From Oscheius sp. JU75 (Eukaryota > Nematoda > Chromadorea > Rhabditida > Rhabditidae), in the NCBI GenBank assembly GCA_037178855.1, contig JASJZC010000005.1:7378001-7442000 (forward strand): DNA of 64,000 bases, read 5' to 3'. Positions 1 through 11,166 of the stretch are shown one piece after another. Position numbers and translations under genes: made by a program. Each line of letters begins with the position of its first letter. The first letter of the stretch is position 1. The notes under the pieces are model-generated. The model did not search any database. It was not told where the DNA came from and saw nothing but the letters and a program-made list of their open reading frames with translations.

Positions 1-102
1 CAGGTCGAGAGATCATCAATCAGTTGGCCACTCGACGAACCTTCGTCCTCTCGGCAACAAGCCGCTTTCTCTCGTTTGCCTATCCTACCTCTTTTTCATT
101 AA

Positions 103-120
103 ATGTCCCTGTTAAGGTAA
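103..120 (+). promoter_or_regulatory. Short upstream ORF abutting the ADH start
   Basis: ATG at 103 followed by four codons and a TAA whose last base is the A of the ADH start codon. It would matter only if it is in the mature leader. A trans-splice acceptor between it and position 120 (the AG at 115-116) would remove it. Confidence 0.3.
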
Positions 121-1320
121 TGGAGCTTCCAAAGACCCAGCGTGCTCTCATCTTCCACGAATACAATGGGCCGATGACCGTGGAGGAGGTCCCTGTACCT
201 GAACCAAAAGACGACGAGATTTTGATCAAGATAAACTATTCTGGTATCTGCCATTCCGACCTTCATGGCTGGCTCGGAGACTTTCATTTTATGTGCCAAC
301 TTCCGATCATTGGCGGCCACGAGGGATCTGGACAGGTGGTCAAGGTTGGAGAGAAGGTTAAAGATTGGAAGGTCGGAGAAAGAGCTGGCATCAAGGTACC
401 GAGCTTGATTGAACGTCACTTAGAAACTTACAGGTTTTCAATAACAACTGCCTATCCTGTGAGTTCTGCAAGCGAGGACATGAGACTTCGTGCCCTGCCG
501 CAGGACAAGCTTCTGTAGGCTTCATGATTCCCGGAACATTCGAAGAGTACATTTCAATCCGGGCCTTGGACGCTATCAGGATCTCTGAGGGCACGGATAT
601 GGCAGGAGCTGCTCCGATTCTTTGCGCGGTGAATATTTTCAATCTGACCAATACACAAAACCTTCTAGGGAGTGACGGTCTACAAGGCTTTGAAGGAATC
701 CGGAGTCCAGTCCGGTCAAATCGTCGCCATCACTGGAGCTGGTGGAGGACTGGGTTCCTTTGCTATTCAATATGCTAAGGCTATGGGAATGAGAGTTGTG
801 GCTATCGACCATTCGAGCAAGGAGGATCACTGCAAGTCCCTCGGTGCCGAATGGTTTGTTGACGGGTTCAGTGAGGAGCTGGTCAATACTGTTAAAGAAG
901 TAAGAAGGCAGATTCTAAAGAGAAAACAAGCCTTCAGATAACAGGCGGTGGTGCCCATGGAGTTCTCAACTTTGCCGTGAACAATAAGGCTATGGAACAG
1001 ACTGTTCAATACGTCAGACCGAGAGGAACTGTAGTCTTTGTGGCTCTACCCAAAGAGTCAAAGGTTATGGCTCAAACCACTATATGCAACTCTCTGTTCA
1101 GATAACCATCGACACTCTGACAGTCATCTTCAGTGCCATCACGATCAAGGGAAGTCTAGTAGGTTCCCGTCAGGACACCGACGAGGCCATGGGCTTCATC
1201 TCCAGAGGAATCGTCAAGGTCCCTTACAAACTCGTCCGTCTGGACCAAGTGCCCGAAGTCTTCCAGCAGATGATCGATGGAACTATCACCTCTCGCTGCA
1301 TTGTAGATTTTTCTCTCTAA
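120..1320 (+). CDS. Zinc-dependent alcohol dehydrogenase (SODH type)
   Basis: Cytosolic medium-chain dehydrogenase that interconverts alcohols and aldehydes or ketones with NAD(H). Exons read as 120-395, 434-628, 669-899, 938-1063 and 1102-1320, all GT-AG and all phase 0, giving 348 residues, close to the usual length for this family. The catalytic zinc region [10 protein letters not shown] and GGHEGSG are near the N-terminus. The structural-zinc loop [15 protein letters not shown] has four cysteines in the spacing typical of the family. The dinucleotide loop [10 protein letters not shown] lies mid-protein. The sequence resembles yeast ADH1 and C. elegans SODH-1/2. The start at 120 is chosen because the frame upstream has no ATG. 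A five-codon uORF (103-120) ends on the A of this start. It is the first of three dehydrogenase genes in a row, all on the same strand. The family assignment is firm; the substrate is inferred. Confidence 0.93.
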
Positions 1321-2346
1321 AAATGTGATCTTTGTCTAATGTCTTATCGCAACTCATTGAACCGCTATTATTTGTTCCCGGAAAACGTTCCGGTCACATT
1401 CTATTTGCAAGCCCTATCGAATATGCTAGGGTGTAGTCAGAAGAAGCTTAGAGGGACTGGTGAGACTCTAGTTGATCAAGAAGAGAACTGTGGTGACCCT
1501 TTGAACTTTATGACTGGATGGTACATTTTAGTATGCGAGTATATAAGGGCTAAGGCGGAAGACGAAGATCAACCAATCAACGTTTTTCACTATATGACCA
1601 GCCACATTCTACAAGGGATCTTCAAGACAGGTAGCAACATGCTCTTGCTTTTGCGCTACATTTTAATTTTGTGAATAAGCATGTCACATCCACCACCTTT
1701 TCCGTGCCCCGGGCGCTACTCATCTTTCGGTAGACACTCTAAGAATGTAATCTGCCATGTTTGTCTCTTTCTATAATTTGCATTTAGTTCTAAATGTCCA
1801 AAATTGTGTGTGTGTTTGAAGCTCTAATTGTCAATTTATCAGTTATTTTGTCAGTAATTACTGATTGCAAACCAAGCCAATCGCATCTTGCGTCTCTGGG
1901 AAAACGTCCCTGTCACAGTAGCTTCACTGGAACATGATCTACCTGTCACGAGCTCCAATGGGGCATCAGCCACTTGTCTTTTCTAAACTAGAACTTTTAT
2001 TATTTTTTCTAGAATGCTAACATGTGTATCATGCTCCTAAGAAATCAAAAGCAGGTTTTAGACTGCTGGAATATCCCACAATCTTTTAACTGTTTCGACA
2101 TATTCAATTGGTTTTGCTGACAAAGTTACTTTATTATCAATCACAACATTTCTTAAAACATAATGTTCCCAATGGCTTGGCTTGAAACGCGTCCGAATCA
2201 CAGAAACTGTTATCGCACACAAATCACAGATAGTGAGTCCTTTTAAAGAGCGGCATTTTGACATCTCCATCGGCATTAGTTCAGCTTAGGATCTACATAT
2301 TTTTCTCTCTTCCATTTCTTTTCACATCTGTCTTTTTTCAGCAAAG
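1321..2346. other. Intergenic, no gene recognised
   Basis: About 1 kb between the ADH and the first SDR. Open frames here are short and have no recognisable motif. The right end (2326-2341) is a pyrimidine-rich tract ending in TTTTTTCAG a few bases before the next ATG, which fits a spliced-leader acceptor. Confidence 0.5.
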
Positions 2347-3242
2347 ATGACTGGAGCCCCCGCCAACGTTCTCGTTACTGGTGCCAACAGAGGAATTGGA
2401 TATGGTCTGGTCAAGAATTTTTTGGCTAACAAGGATGTAAAGAGAGTCTTCGCAACTGCCAGAAAGCCCGAAGAGGCTAAGGTTAGTTTGACTCAGTGTT
2501 TCATTCTGGTTCATTGGCCAGGAACTCGTTGCTCTGGCCGGACCTCGTCTTACCGTCCTCCAGATGGAAGTCAGCTGCGACAAGTCCATTGAAGCCGCCT
2601 ACCAAAAGGTAGAGTTAGCTGCCTAATCTATTCAAATGCTTTTCAGGTAGCTCAAGCTGTCGGAGATGAGGGGTTGAACCTCCTTGTCAACAACGCCGGT
2701 ATCTTCGTCGAGTACAATCCCCGAGAGAAGCCGAACCGTGCTGAATTCACCCGCCAGCTCGATGTCAATACCATCTCTCCTGTCATCGTCACCCAGGTCT
2801 TCCTTCCTCTTCTCCAAAAGGCTGCCGCTAAGAACTCTTCCGACCAGCTGAGCACTTCAAGAGCCGCCGTTGTGAACATCTCATCCACCGGAGGATCCAT
2901 TGCCTACAACGACCGCAAGATCTGGGCTGCTGCTGGCATTACTGTGATTCGTCCTCTTCTCGCCTATCGTGTCAGCAAGGTAACAGTAAACAGGGGAGAC
3001 TCACAGTTCTATTCCAGAGCGCTGTCAATTCGATCACCAAGGAACTCGGCAATGATCTCGGAAAGGACGGTATTCTCGTAGCGTGTTTTTGTCCGGGACA
3101 CGTACAAACTGAGATGGGAGGTAAGCAAGCCAGTCTCACACTCGACGACTCCATGAAGGATCTGGTCCCCAGCATTCTGGGACTCACAACAGAAAAGAAC
3201 GGCGGTTTCTTCAACCAGAAGGGCGAACCGATTCCTTACTAA
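2347..3242 (+). CDS. Short-chain dehydrogenase, sniffer-like (copy 1)
   Basis: NAD(P)-dependent SDR of the sniffer/carbonyl-reductase-like group, to which C. elegans F20G2-type proteins belong. Exons 2347-2481, 2522-2608, 2647-2979 and 3018-3242, all phase 0, 259 residues. TGANRGIG near residue 10 is the cofactor loop, NNAG follows mid-protein, and NISS plus YRVSK supply the catalytic Ser, Tyr and Lys. The C-terminus NGGFFNQKGEPIPY is typical of this group. The start follows a TTTTTTCAG acceptor by five bases, suggesting trans-splicing. AATAAA lies at 3266-3271. Exons 2-3 and the intron between them are almost identical to the next gene, while the flanking exons differ. The substrate is unknown; carbonyl reduction is inferred from the family. 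Confidence 0.93.
2564..2840 (+). repeat. Near-identical block shared with 4046-4322
   Basis: This stretch, offset by 1482 bases, carries the end of exon 2, all of intron 2 and about half of exon 3. I count only two mismatches in the body (near 2721 and 2819) before divergence resumes at about 2833. Introns 1 and 3 of the two genes do not match each other. This fits gene conversion better than simple recent duplication. Confidence 0.85.
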
Positions 3243-3828
3243 CTTGTTGTCACAGCTTTAACAACAATAAACCCTTTCTTGTTTCAAAGAGGTCAAGACG
3301 ATAAGCTTCTTTTAGCAGTTGCCACGTCCCGTGATAAGCGGGTTATTTTTTTCTCGTAGGCATTGCATCAAATAGTTCAAGTTTTGTCACCAAAGAATCC
3401 TCGTATGTTTATTCAGTTCGCTCGCAGAGTAAGAACCACTCTATACACATTGGTTTTCATCCTCTAAACCATTGCATGTCTCGCAATGGAGGAAATGGTG
3501 GCCTTTGAATATGTACTTTGACATCATCTGAATTGGATATTGGGGCTTCTCGTGTTTCAGCAGAATATCCAGTTCTATTGACTTTCTGTTCTGTCATCTA
3601 GTGTTCTAGATCTCTTCCCTAAAAGCTCAAGTTGCACCACAAGGCTAGAACCTTTACGGTCAAAAACCACACTCTAGCGTGTGGTGTGTGCCTTTAGAAC
3701 GCTGACAATTCGGCATTTATTTATCAAGCGCGACGAAGGGAGGAAGGCAGCAGTTTGTTGACTGACCTTTTCCTCCCTCTCTCTTGTCCTTTCTCTTTCC
3801 TTGGCAAACCATCTGATTGCAGACAGCA
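3243..3828. other. Intergenic between SDR copies
   Basis: No coding signal seen. The last 30 bases before the downstream start are pyrimidine-rich and end in GATTGCAG, a plausible trans-splice acceptor. Confidence 0.5.
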
Positions 3829-4725
3829 ATGACTGGAGCTCCCGCCAACGTCCTCGTTACTGGTGCCAACAGAGGTATTGGATACGGACTGGTCAAAAGT
3901 TTCCTGGACAACAAGGACATCAAGAGAGTCTTTGCCACAGCCAGAAAGCCAGAAGAGGCTAAGGTTTGTTGCTGAGAGAGTCCAAAACAAACCTATGTTC
4001 CAGGAACTGAATGCTCTAGCCGGACCCCGTCTCACCATCATCGCGATGGAAGTCAGCTGCGACAAGTCCATTGAAGCCGCCTACCAAAAGGTAGAGTTAG
4101 CTGCCTAATCTATTCAAATGCTTTTCAGGTAGCTCAAGCTGTCGGAGATGAGGGGTTGAACCTCCTTGTCAACAACGCCGGTATCTTCGTCGAGTACAAT
4201 CCACGAGAGAAGCCGAACCGTGCTGAATTCACCCGCCAGCTCGATGTCAATACCATCTCTCCTGTCATCGTCACCCAGGTCTTCCTTCCTCTTCTCCAGA
4301 AGGCTGCCGCTAAGGACTCTTCTGACCAGCTGAGTACCGGTCGTGCCGCCGTGGTCAACATTTCCTCCACTGGAGGATCCATTGGCTACAATGACCCTAA
4401 GATCTGGGCAGCTGCTGGCGTTACCATGACTCGTCCTCTTCTCGCCTATCGTGTCAGCAAAGTAGCTATTTTCAAAGAACCTGATCTATTTAGTTTCTAG
4501 AGCGCCCTCAACTCTATCACCAAGGAACTCGGCAATGATCTCGGAAAGGACGGCATCTTGGCTGCCTGTTTCTGCCCAGGATGGGTACAAACCGACATGG
4601 GAGGAGAGAAAGCTCAGCTCACCGTTGACGAATCCATGAATGAACTGGTTCCTTCCATCCTTGGATTGACGACAGAGAAGAATGGAGGATACTTCAATCA
4701 GAAGGGTGAAGTCATCCCGTACTAA
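3829..4725 (+). CDS. Short-chain dehydrogenase, sniffer-like (copy 2)
   Basis: Tandem paralogue of the preceding gene with identical intron positions and phases. Exons 3829-3963, 4004-4090, 4129-4461 and 4501-4725, 259 residues. It keeps TGANRGIG, NNAG, the NISS serine and YRVSK, so it should be an active oxidoreductase. The N-terminal exon differs at a few residues (KSFLDNKDI versus KNFLANKDV) and the last exon more widely (CFCPGWVQTDMGG versus CFCPGHVQTEMGG). The segment 4046-4318 matches copy 1 almost base for base, intron included. A poly(A) signal AATAAA is at 4759-4764. The two are a recent duplicate pair kept similar by conversion or very young; substrate not known. Confidence 0.93.
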
Positions 4726-5246
4726 TTCACCGAATATACGTTGTAGCCGTATAAAGATAATAAAAAGATCTTTTTGGGGAAACAGAACTTTTCATAGGTT
4801 GAGTGATAAGGAAAGGCAGCTTATTGTTTAGGCTCATTGCCTGTTTGAGAAAATGAGCAAAAGCCAATTTGAATGGTGGAGTATTGGGTCTATTGTTAGG
4901 CTACATCTTGAGCTCGTTTTAGTCATTTGGAGGAAGCAGTTTATCACAACCAACAGCTTGAAGCTGCCTCTCAATAGGGCACGCTTTCCGCATTGACCCG
5001 ATGGTATTACTTGTTTTCCCTTGTTTGCGGACTATATGAACTCGTATTTTAACTAATTGAAATGAGAGCATGACAAAGAAGTAAATGTTTCCAATAGTTT
5101 GCATTTTTCTCTTGACGAATTGTTGGTCTTCAACTGTACCTCTGTGAATCAACAGGTATCGACTGTTCAATAAAAAAATCAGTCGCGTCCTTCCAGACAC
5201 CGGATTCCTAGTGACTCTCGTAGATGCTCCTGCTTGATCAAAGCTA
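4726..5246. other. Intergenic, nothing recognised
   Basis: Apart from the AATAAA of the upstream SDR there is no coding or RNA signal that I can support. Confidence 0.5.
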
Positions 5247-5602
5247 TGAGGACCTCCTGCTATCTACTGTTCAGAAAGTAAGCATCCTTCATATGTTTTC
5301 AAACTCTTTCAACTCCCCCTTCGGGATTTGACCAGACTCCGGAGAGCATACATGCAGCTTAACACCTCGATTGAAAAGAAGTCCACCCGTCTGAGACCAG
5401 TCTCAAATTTTCCACTGTATATTACCGACAAGAAGAATAAAGCAAGTTCGCAACAAGTCAATCAACGATCCTTTTGCGAAATACTTCCACTACACTTCCC
5501 AGACGGTTAGGGATCTGGATCCCGTGCTACAATTTTCCTACGGAACGTTCTTCGCAAAATTAACAATCGATCTCGGCTACGAATTAGCATGCAAGAATTG
5601 AT
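5247..5602 (+). CDS. Small unassigned protein, tentative
   Basis: Possible three-exon gene. The first exon begins at the ATG near 5247 (MRTSCYLLFRK), uses a GTAAGC donor at about 5279 and an acceptor at 5333. It continues as LRRAYMQLNTS and KKSTRLRP. A second, clearly protein-like stretch in another frame (from about 5443) contains DPFAKYFHYTSQ and FSYGTFFAKLTIDLGYELAC and stops at about 5602. An intron at 5400-5442 would join them in phase, but its acceptor lacks a pyrimidine tract. About 87 residues, basic N-terminal half. The YLLFRKLRRAY stretch faintly recalls a LYR-type mitochondrial protein, but I would not assign it. It sits just upstream of a UPF0598 gene on the same strand. Confidence 0.35.
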
Positions 5603-5849
5603 TATAGGCGATTTCGCCGCTTATCTAATAGCAGTTTCTTCCTTTTTTCCTTCGGGTAACGTCCCAAGTCCGGCCGATAACGGTATACGTGCTCCATTGC
5701 ATTGTTCGAATGTGTTTGTTTACTAGCCAAAACAACAGTTCAGAAGCGAGCTTTGTTCTAACTCGAACATCTGCAGTTTCTCGTCGCCTCCTATCTAGAT
5801 AATAGCTTTTCGCTTCTCTCATGACCACAGTTGCTGTAGATGTGTAGGG

Positions 5850-6887
5850 ATGCGACTCTCCGCCATTCTGCGCAATAAGCTCTACGTTCAGGGTCAATAT
5901 GACGGCAAATTCAGGTTGAGTGAATGTTCCTTCCCTATCTGAAAGCTTTGTTCAGAGAATACTTCTACTACATCAGTCACGAGGGATTTCTTTTTCTTGA
6001 CGACTCTCGAATGAAGAACTTCACAGCTGCATACAGAGGTTTGGTTAGTTAGACTAATACTTTGTCATTTTTACGATTCTAGTACTTAAACTCTCGAAAT
6101 ATTCCCACAAAATTGCGCGGTGGTTTGTTTCCGCTTGATGCGTGCGCTTTAAACTTTAAACTGAAAATTGCCATTTCTCGGTTCCGGTCTATCCAACCGT
6201 TCTCAGACTTTGTTCCATAGTTTTAACCGCCTAGAATAACTGTTCCAACTGTGGTCATGAGAGTGTTGCGTTCTAGGCTTTTACTTTTTGACGACTGAGT
6301 TTTATTACCCTGTTTTTGTAGATTCCAAACCACTCTTCTTTTCGCGGGTCGCTTTTTTTTAAATAATAATAGCATTTGGTGTTGTGTATAACTACTAGCC
6401 TTGATTCCAGCGTACAAGCCAGATTTCCAGATCAGGTCTTCCTCGACTTCTTCTACAAACAGCTGTGCATGAACGAGACCGACCGCTACAAGAACACATT
6501 TCCGTACCTGAGTCACTGTGGCCGAGAGAGGAACTATCTGCGCTGCGATGATCGGCCGATCGTCTACACGGCAATTGTAAAGGACGGAACGCGACTAAAA
6601 ATTGGAGGCTCGACAAGAACTGTTCCTTTTCAGGCTTGTCTTTCTTTTGCTTTGTCGCAAAACCCCAGTTTTAGCCAGAGGAACTGTCGATGCTGGCCAA
6701 TGGGCGCCTGTACCACCCGGCTCCCTTTGCAACCTACGGTCTCGTCAAATCCGCAATAGCTGACAAACTGTTTCCATTGTTCAAGTTCGACTCCGCCGGC
6801 TATCCGGTCGACTTCAATTGGATGGGCAAGCAGTATTCCGTAACTAGTTCGATTCGAAAAATGGTAGAGCCTGACACAATCAAATAA
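5850..6887 (+). CDS. UPF0598 family protein (C8orf82-like)
   Basis: Conserved metazoan protein of unknown biochemical role, related to human C8orf82. Exons 5850-5914, 5956-6038, 6431-6633 and 6675-6887, 187 residues. Family hallmarks are EYFYYISHEGFLFLDD, RMKNF, DFFYKQL, PYLSHCGRERNY with CDDRPIVY, then VPFQPEEL, NGRLYHPA and YGLVKSAIA, in the expected order. The large intron 2 is 392 nt, long for this locus. The last intron appears to begin with GC rather than GT (6634), because splicing there keeps VPFQ-PEEL in phase. A GT donor nine bases upstream is also possible and would delete VPF. The 21-residue N-terminus before the core is basic and could be a mitochondrial presequence, but that is inference. 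Confidence 0.88.
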
Positions 6888-7142
6888 AGGTTTTTTTGTA
6901 TAACTTGTCACTCACTCTGTTTACTGTTCAGTTCAGTGTGATAATTCCCTTTGTACTGGGTCATCTAGCTATCAGGTCACACACACTTGTATTGCATGGG
7001 GATTTTCAGTTTCAAGGTCAGCTCATCCTTCGAAAGGAAGATGTCTCTTCAATTGACTGATATCCCCAAGAAAGAATCTCCGTCTCTCCACTCTCAAGAA
7101 AGTAACTGTTTTTCCTTGTTCATTCACTGTTGACTGTACCAG

Positions 7143-7783
7143 TGCTCCTACAAGAACCACACCCGCATTCAAAGGATCTGTAAGCCTCTCAACAAGTACA
7201 TCAAGAGAACATGCACAGAATCATGCCACGCTGCAATTGGATCATGCACATCAAGAAGAATATGTTAGGGTCTTTCGTATATACTTTAATGTCTTCCTTT
7301 ATACAGGGCAAAGGGTCGAAATATCCGGAATAGCGTACCATGCATTATATGGAATTGCGTACCATGCGTCCCGTTCTCAAAGTTATTCGCAATCTGGCAC
7401 AGGTCAAACATATCCACCTTGATTTGATCTCTTTCTTCATCTCCCGATCGGATTGTGACCATTTCGAGACTCAACATGGGTTCCTTCTGCGGGTCACTTC
7501 AGCCTTGAGATTGACAGGAACTGTCATTGACTATGTGACCGATACTGATGACGGATCTTTATCATAGGCTTGTGTAACAGATCTTGCCGGTAGGAAATCG
7601 CCTCTTGTTTATAATTCTTGTTATTTCAGGGATGCGAAGATATGTGTATTGACGCAATCAGCAATGTCATCGACTACATTGAATACAACGTGATGCCGAG
7701 CGCTGATGACTGTGAAGAGGACACGATCTGGGTCAAGATGGGACTGCCTCGTCTCGATTACAGTGCCCTGCAGAATTTTGACT
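7143..7783 (+). pseudogene. Cysteine-rich secreted-type gene fragments
   Basis: Two stretches look protein-coding. 7143-7263 reads CSYKNHTRIQRICKPLNKY then a run ending HAAIGSC. 7630-7783 reads GCEDMCIDAISNVIDYIEY and continues acidic to a stop at 7783. The cysteine spacing resembles secreted nematode proteins of the DUF19/T20D4.11 kind. A 22-nt candidate exon with good splice borders lies at 7568-7589, but no combination I tried keeps one frame through all three, and no signal peptide precedes them. Either an exon is missed or the gene is decaying. Confidence 0.35.
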
Positions 7784-8143
7784 GAAGCCAGAGCCTATCT
7801 CTATGACCTCCATCCGAACCCAACGGTCTTTGTCTACTTGAGCTACAACAAGGCTGTCCGTCTATCCTTCATTCCAAACACTTTAGAGGGATTTGTGTTC
7901 ACAATCGCTAACCTTATTTTTGAAGAGGGGATCAACTATCCAGTTGTGAACCTCTGTCATTTACGGATTTTGTAAGGAAAGGAGAGAAACGTCTACCTGG
8001 CTATTCTCAGCCCGTTCTTTGACGACTACCTCGATCTGTGCAAGAACCCATCAACGATGATGGAACCGAAGAGGATGACAAGGAGGTCCACATTCGCAGA
8101 GCTCTCGGAAACCTCTATATTTAAGTACCATGGTATTTGTTGA
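7784..8143 (+). pseudogene. Partial F-box-family paralogue (3' exons only)
   Basis: Frame up to 7971 reads ILTEARAYLYDLHPNPTVFV and FIPNTLEGFVFTIANLIFEE. A GTAAGG donor at 7972 and acceptor at 8010 lead to a last exon 8011-8143 (FFDDYLDLCKNP to a stop). The first part parallels the last exon of the next gene (LMYLLDFHDTNTVLIEF, NLEDIVLNITEVFFQQF), so it is the 3' half of a related gene. The upstream exons are missing and replaced by the cysteine-rich fragment, suggesting a truncated duplicate. Confidence 0.45.
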
Positions 8144-8450
8144 TGTTCGAATGAAGTTAGTTTGTAAATGAGTTTTGTCCAATTTGCCAAGTCACTCGGA
8201 ACTTCAAATGACAGTTAGCCGTCTTTGCTGTCATCTTCTGCAAAGCAGGTCAGATAGTTTAACTTTCCTTTCAAGGCTCCAGACACTCTCTTCTGCTTCC
8301 TTTTTCTAGAAGCAATGATCAAAAGCAGGTCACGAAGCGGAGATCTTTCTTGACCACCACATTGTGCCCCGAACAGCTGCCACATCTGGCAGCTATCCTC
8401 TCACACCGCTATCACAAGATTTTAGCAGTCTGGCGACTCTCACTATTGCA

Positions 8451-9673
8451 ATGGAATTCTCCCTGAATTTTCTCAACGACGACTCTCTTCGTCCTGTATT
8501 GAAAAAGGTATCTTTTATTCTTTGGATATGTTTAGTTTTAGTTCTCTCTTCTGGAATTGACACGGATGAGACGAACCAATAAAGATCTTCGAGATTTCAT
8601 CGCAGACAACGAGTCCAAATTGCACAATTTCTGTTCGAAGAGGCTGGAAATATCAATATTTGTCACCAGGTTCAATGTGAGTCATTTTCTTCGTTCAATT
8701 CTCTGTAACTGGTCTTCAGAACAAGAGAGTAAATGAGTTTCGGATTACCGTCTGTGGAAAAACTACCATTGTCGTCCCTGACCCATTAAATCAGTTCCGT
8801 TTGACCCGGTTCAAAGACATTCTGTGTGATGGTCTCCGGCTCAACTGTTTTTTTCAAAAGGAGAAATGCATTGGAGAATGTCTTTTAGACGGATTCAAGT
8901 GCCACAAATCTCTACTTTCCAATCTAAATCTGCAGTGTGAGACTCTGACAGTCCAGCTCTCCAGTCCAAACCTTCTTCCACTGTTCCAATACAAGAAGCT
9001 ACAGATTGATTGTTTGGAAGCGGAACATATTAGCTTGGTATCACGTGTATGTTCGCCTTCATAAACATACTTCGAAATTCTCTAGTCATGCCACGAAGTC
9101 GATATCAAGACCATGGCCCGAGCTCCGAATTACAGTCTATTTACGAGGCTCACCAATGTGAAAATTACAACATTTTTCGACGATACCACAGCAAGTGAGG
9201 CTATTGAGGCATTTTTGAGGGTAAGTCATTAGCATTCCGCCGTCTTATAGCTGTTTTAGGACCTCCTGACAGCGACTAATATTAATACTCTAAAATCCAT
9301 GGTTATTCCGAGCAACGAACTCTCAAAGCCAGAGACTTTTTGTGATTCCATGGCTTTAGCGAGGATCTATGAAGGCCCTTCGAAGAGCAACTCTCTAATG
9401 TACCTGCTCGATTTTCATGATACGAACACTGTTCTCATCGAGTTCACAAAGGGAGAACAGTGTCGATTACAGTTCTTCCAAAAGAACTTAGAAGACATTG
9501 TCTTGAACATAACAGAAGTCTTCTTCCAGCAATTCAACTATTACCCACCGCTTGATCTATCCATTCTCTACGAGAGTCTAGTGGGAGTGTGTCGTGACGA
9601 ATACAAAGATCATGTTTCTCAATTCATGGTGCTCTGTTCAAGAGCCTGGTTTGAACATAAGAGCCGCAAATAA
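8451..9673 (+). CDS. F-box-like protein, nematode-expanded type
   Basis: Exons 8451-8507, 8542-8676, 8720-9037, 9086-9220 and 9260-9673, all phase 0, 352 residues. The first two exons join to FLNDDSLRPVLKKFSLLELT followed by RMRRTNKDLRDFI, an F-box-like helix pattern in which the usual LP is not intact. The remaining 300 residues alternate hydrophobic strands in the way of nematode F-box-associated regions. The likely role is a substrate adaptor for an SCF/cullin ubiquitin ligase, inferred only from this architecture. A partial relative lies immediately upstream. Start chosen at the first ATG in frame; the longer frame to 8364 has no ATG. Confidence 0.6.
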
Positions 9674-11166
9674 ACTATTCTGATGATTTGAAAAAATATT
9701 TGACAACTGTAGTTTGTCTGAAAAGTTCGTCTCTCTCAAACACTACCCTGCTAGTACTAGATATTCTTTCAGGGGTTAAGCTTTGATAAAGTTCATATGT
9801 TTGAATGCCTAAACAACAAGACAGTCTAGATCGACAAGAAATTTTGCACAAAGTAGCTTCTCTAGAAATTTACCTAGGAGGGTCTAAAGGCTTGGATACA
9901 AACCTCCATCTGACGTATGTATGCTTGATGCTTTGGGTCAGTTCCCCTTTCTTTACAGTGAGAGATCATTAGCACGAACTGAAGATGTCGTGCTACTGTT
10001 CATTCAAATATTCGAAAATCGACCTATCTCATATCTACGAGGGACTGATGAGCATCCCGAGAAATAAATGGCAACACGTTTTGTCTCAATGGTATCGTTG
10101 TTACATGCAATACTAGACCTTTGTGAACCTTGTCGATATGATGTTAGTATAAATAATGACAGTTTGTCCAATTGTGTTGTATCTCAATTAGTCTATTGTC
10201 GTCCTAACAGTAGACCCATTCTCTTTTGACAGACACGTTTTTGAAACCCCGTGGATGATCGCAGTTATTGTTACCCTATACAGATGTTCAGCCATTTTGT
10301 TGCTATTAAGTCCACGTGATATCATTCAGTGTGCTCGTACTCCTCCCCTCAATTGTTATAGAGAAAATTAACTAACTTGCAATTGTGAGCCTGTTCGAAT
10401 CGCCTGGTTTCTTGTCCTGAATAGTCCCATCCGTAGTCGTCAATGCTGTCGAAATCATTCTTTGTTGGAGCCGAAGAGTTGTTCTATGACGTGTTTTCAG
10501 CAGACCAGTTGAGACGAGGCGAGTTCTGCTCATCCGTTGTGGTAGTCTACTTCTTCGTAGATCACTGTCCTTCATGCTCATGGTAGCAGGCTTCTTGTGA
10601 TAATCGTTTCCTCCTTCTGCTTACAGATAAAGTCCTTGGCAATGGCCATTGTCCGGGTAGACTACTTTTCAGAGAGGGACGAGAAGAGCCAGCCGCAGAC
10701 GGTAGAGCATTGGAGTCCAAGTGAAACTTTTGTAACTTTGAAATTTTGTCAAAGTGTAACTTTTCGGGAGCTTCAATTTTCAATTGGCTTCCAATGTTTT
10801 GGTCTTCTAATGAGTGAATTTTGGAAAGCAATTTCAACAGTTTCTATTGAAGAGATTTGGCTTGCCAAGGCACTTGAACTCATAACTTTCCACACGACTT
10901 TTCTGACATTCTGGAGCAGTTTTCCCCAGTAGACTTAGAACGCCATACTACTGTCTATCCGAATATTCGAAACCAATTGAAGCTGACTCATTCCAGATTG
11001 ATAAGAACGACTGACAAGTGAGGTTTGGCACCAAATATCGCCACGCTGTTGATATGAAGCAATCAGCCGGAAATGTCCTCTGTAAAATGTTGGCCTTGTG
11101 AAAGTTTGCGTCTTCTATCTTTGAATATTTAGAGCTTCTTCGAAAAAACATTATCACTTCTTTCAG
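9674..11166. other. Intergenic / possible missed 5' exons
   Basis: An open plus-strand frame at 10640-10932 (MAIVRVDYFSERDEKSQ onward) and an overlapping minus frame at 10562-10837 are both protein-like in places but match nothing I know. The plus frame could be an upstream exon of the next gene, whose ATG follows directly on an acceptor. No other signal seen. Confidence 0.35.

Noticed and set aside
1339-1674. 111-codon frame after the ADH stop
   Set aside because: No similarity, no splice signals, and it overlaps the expected 3'-UTR.
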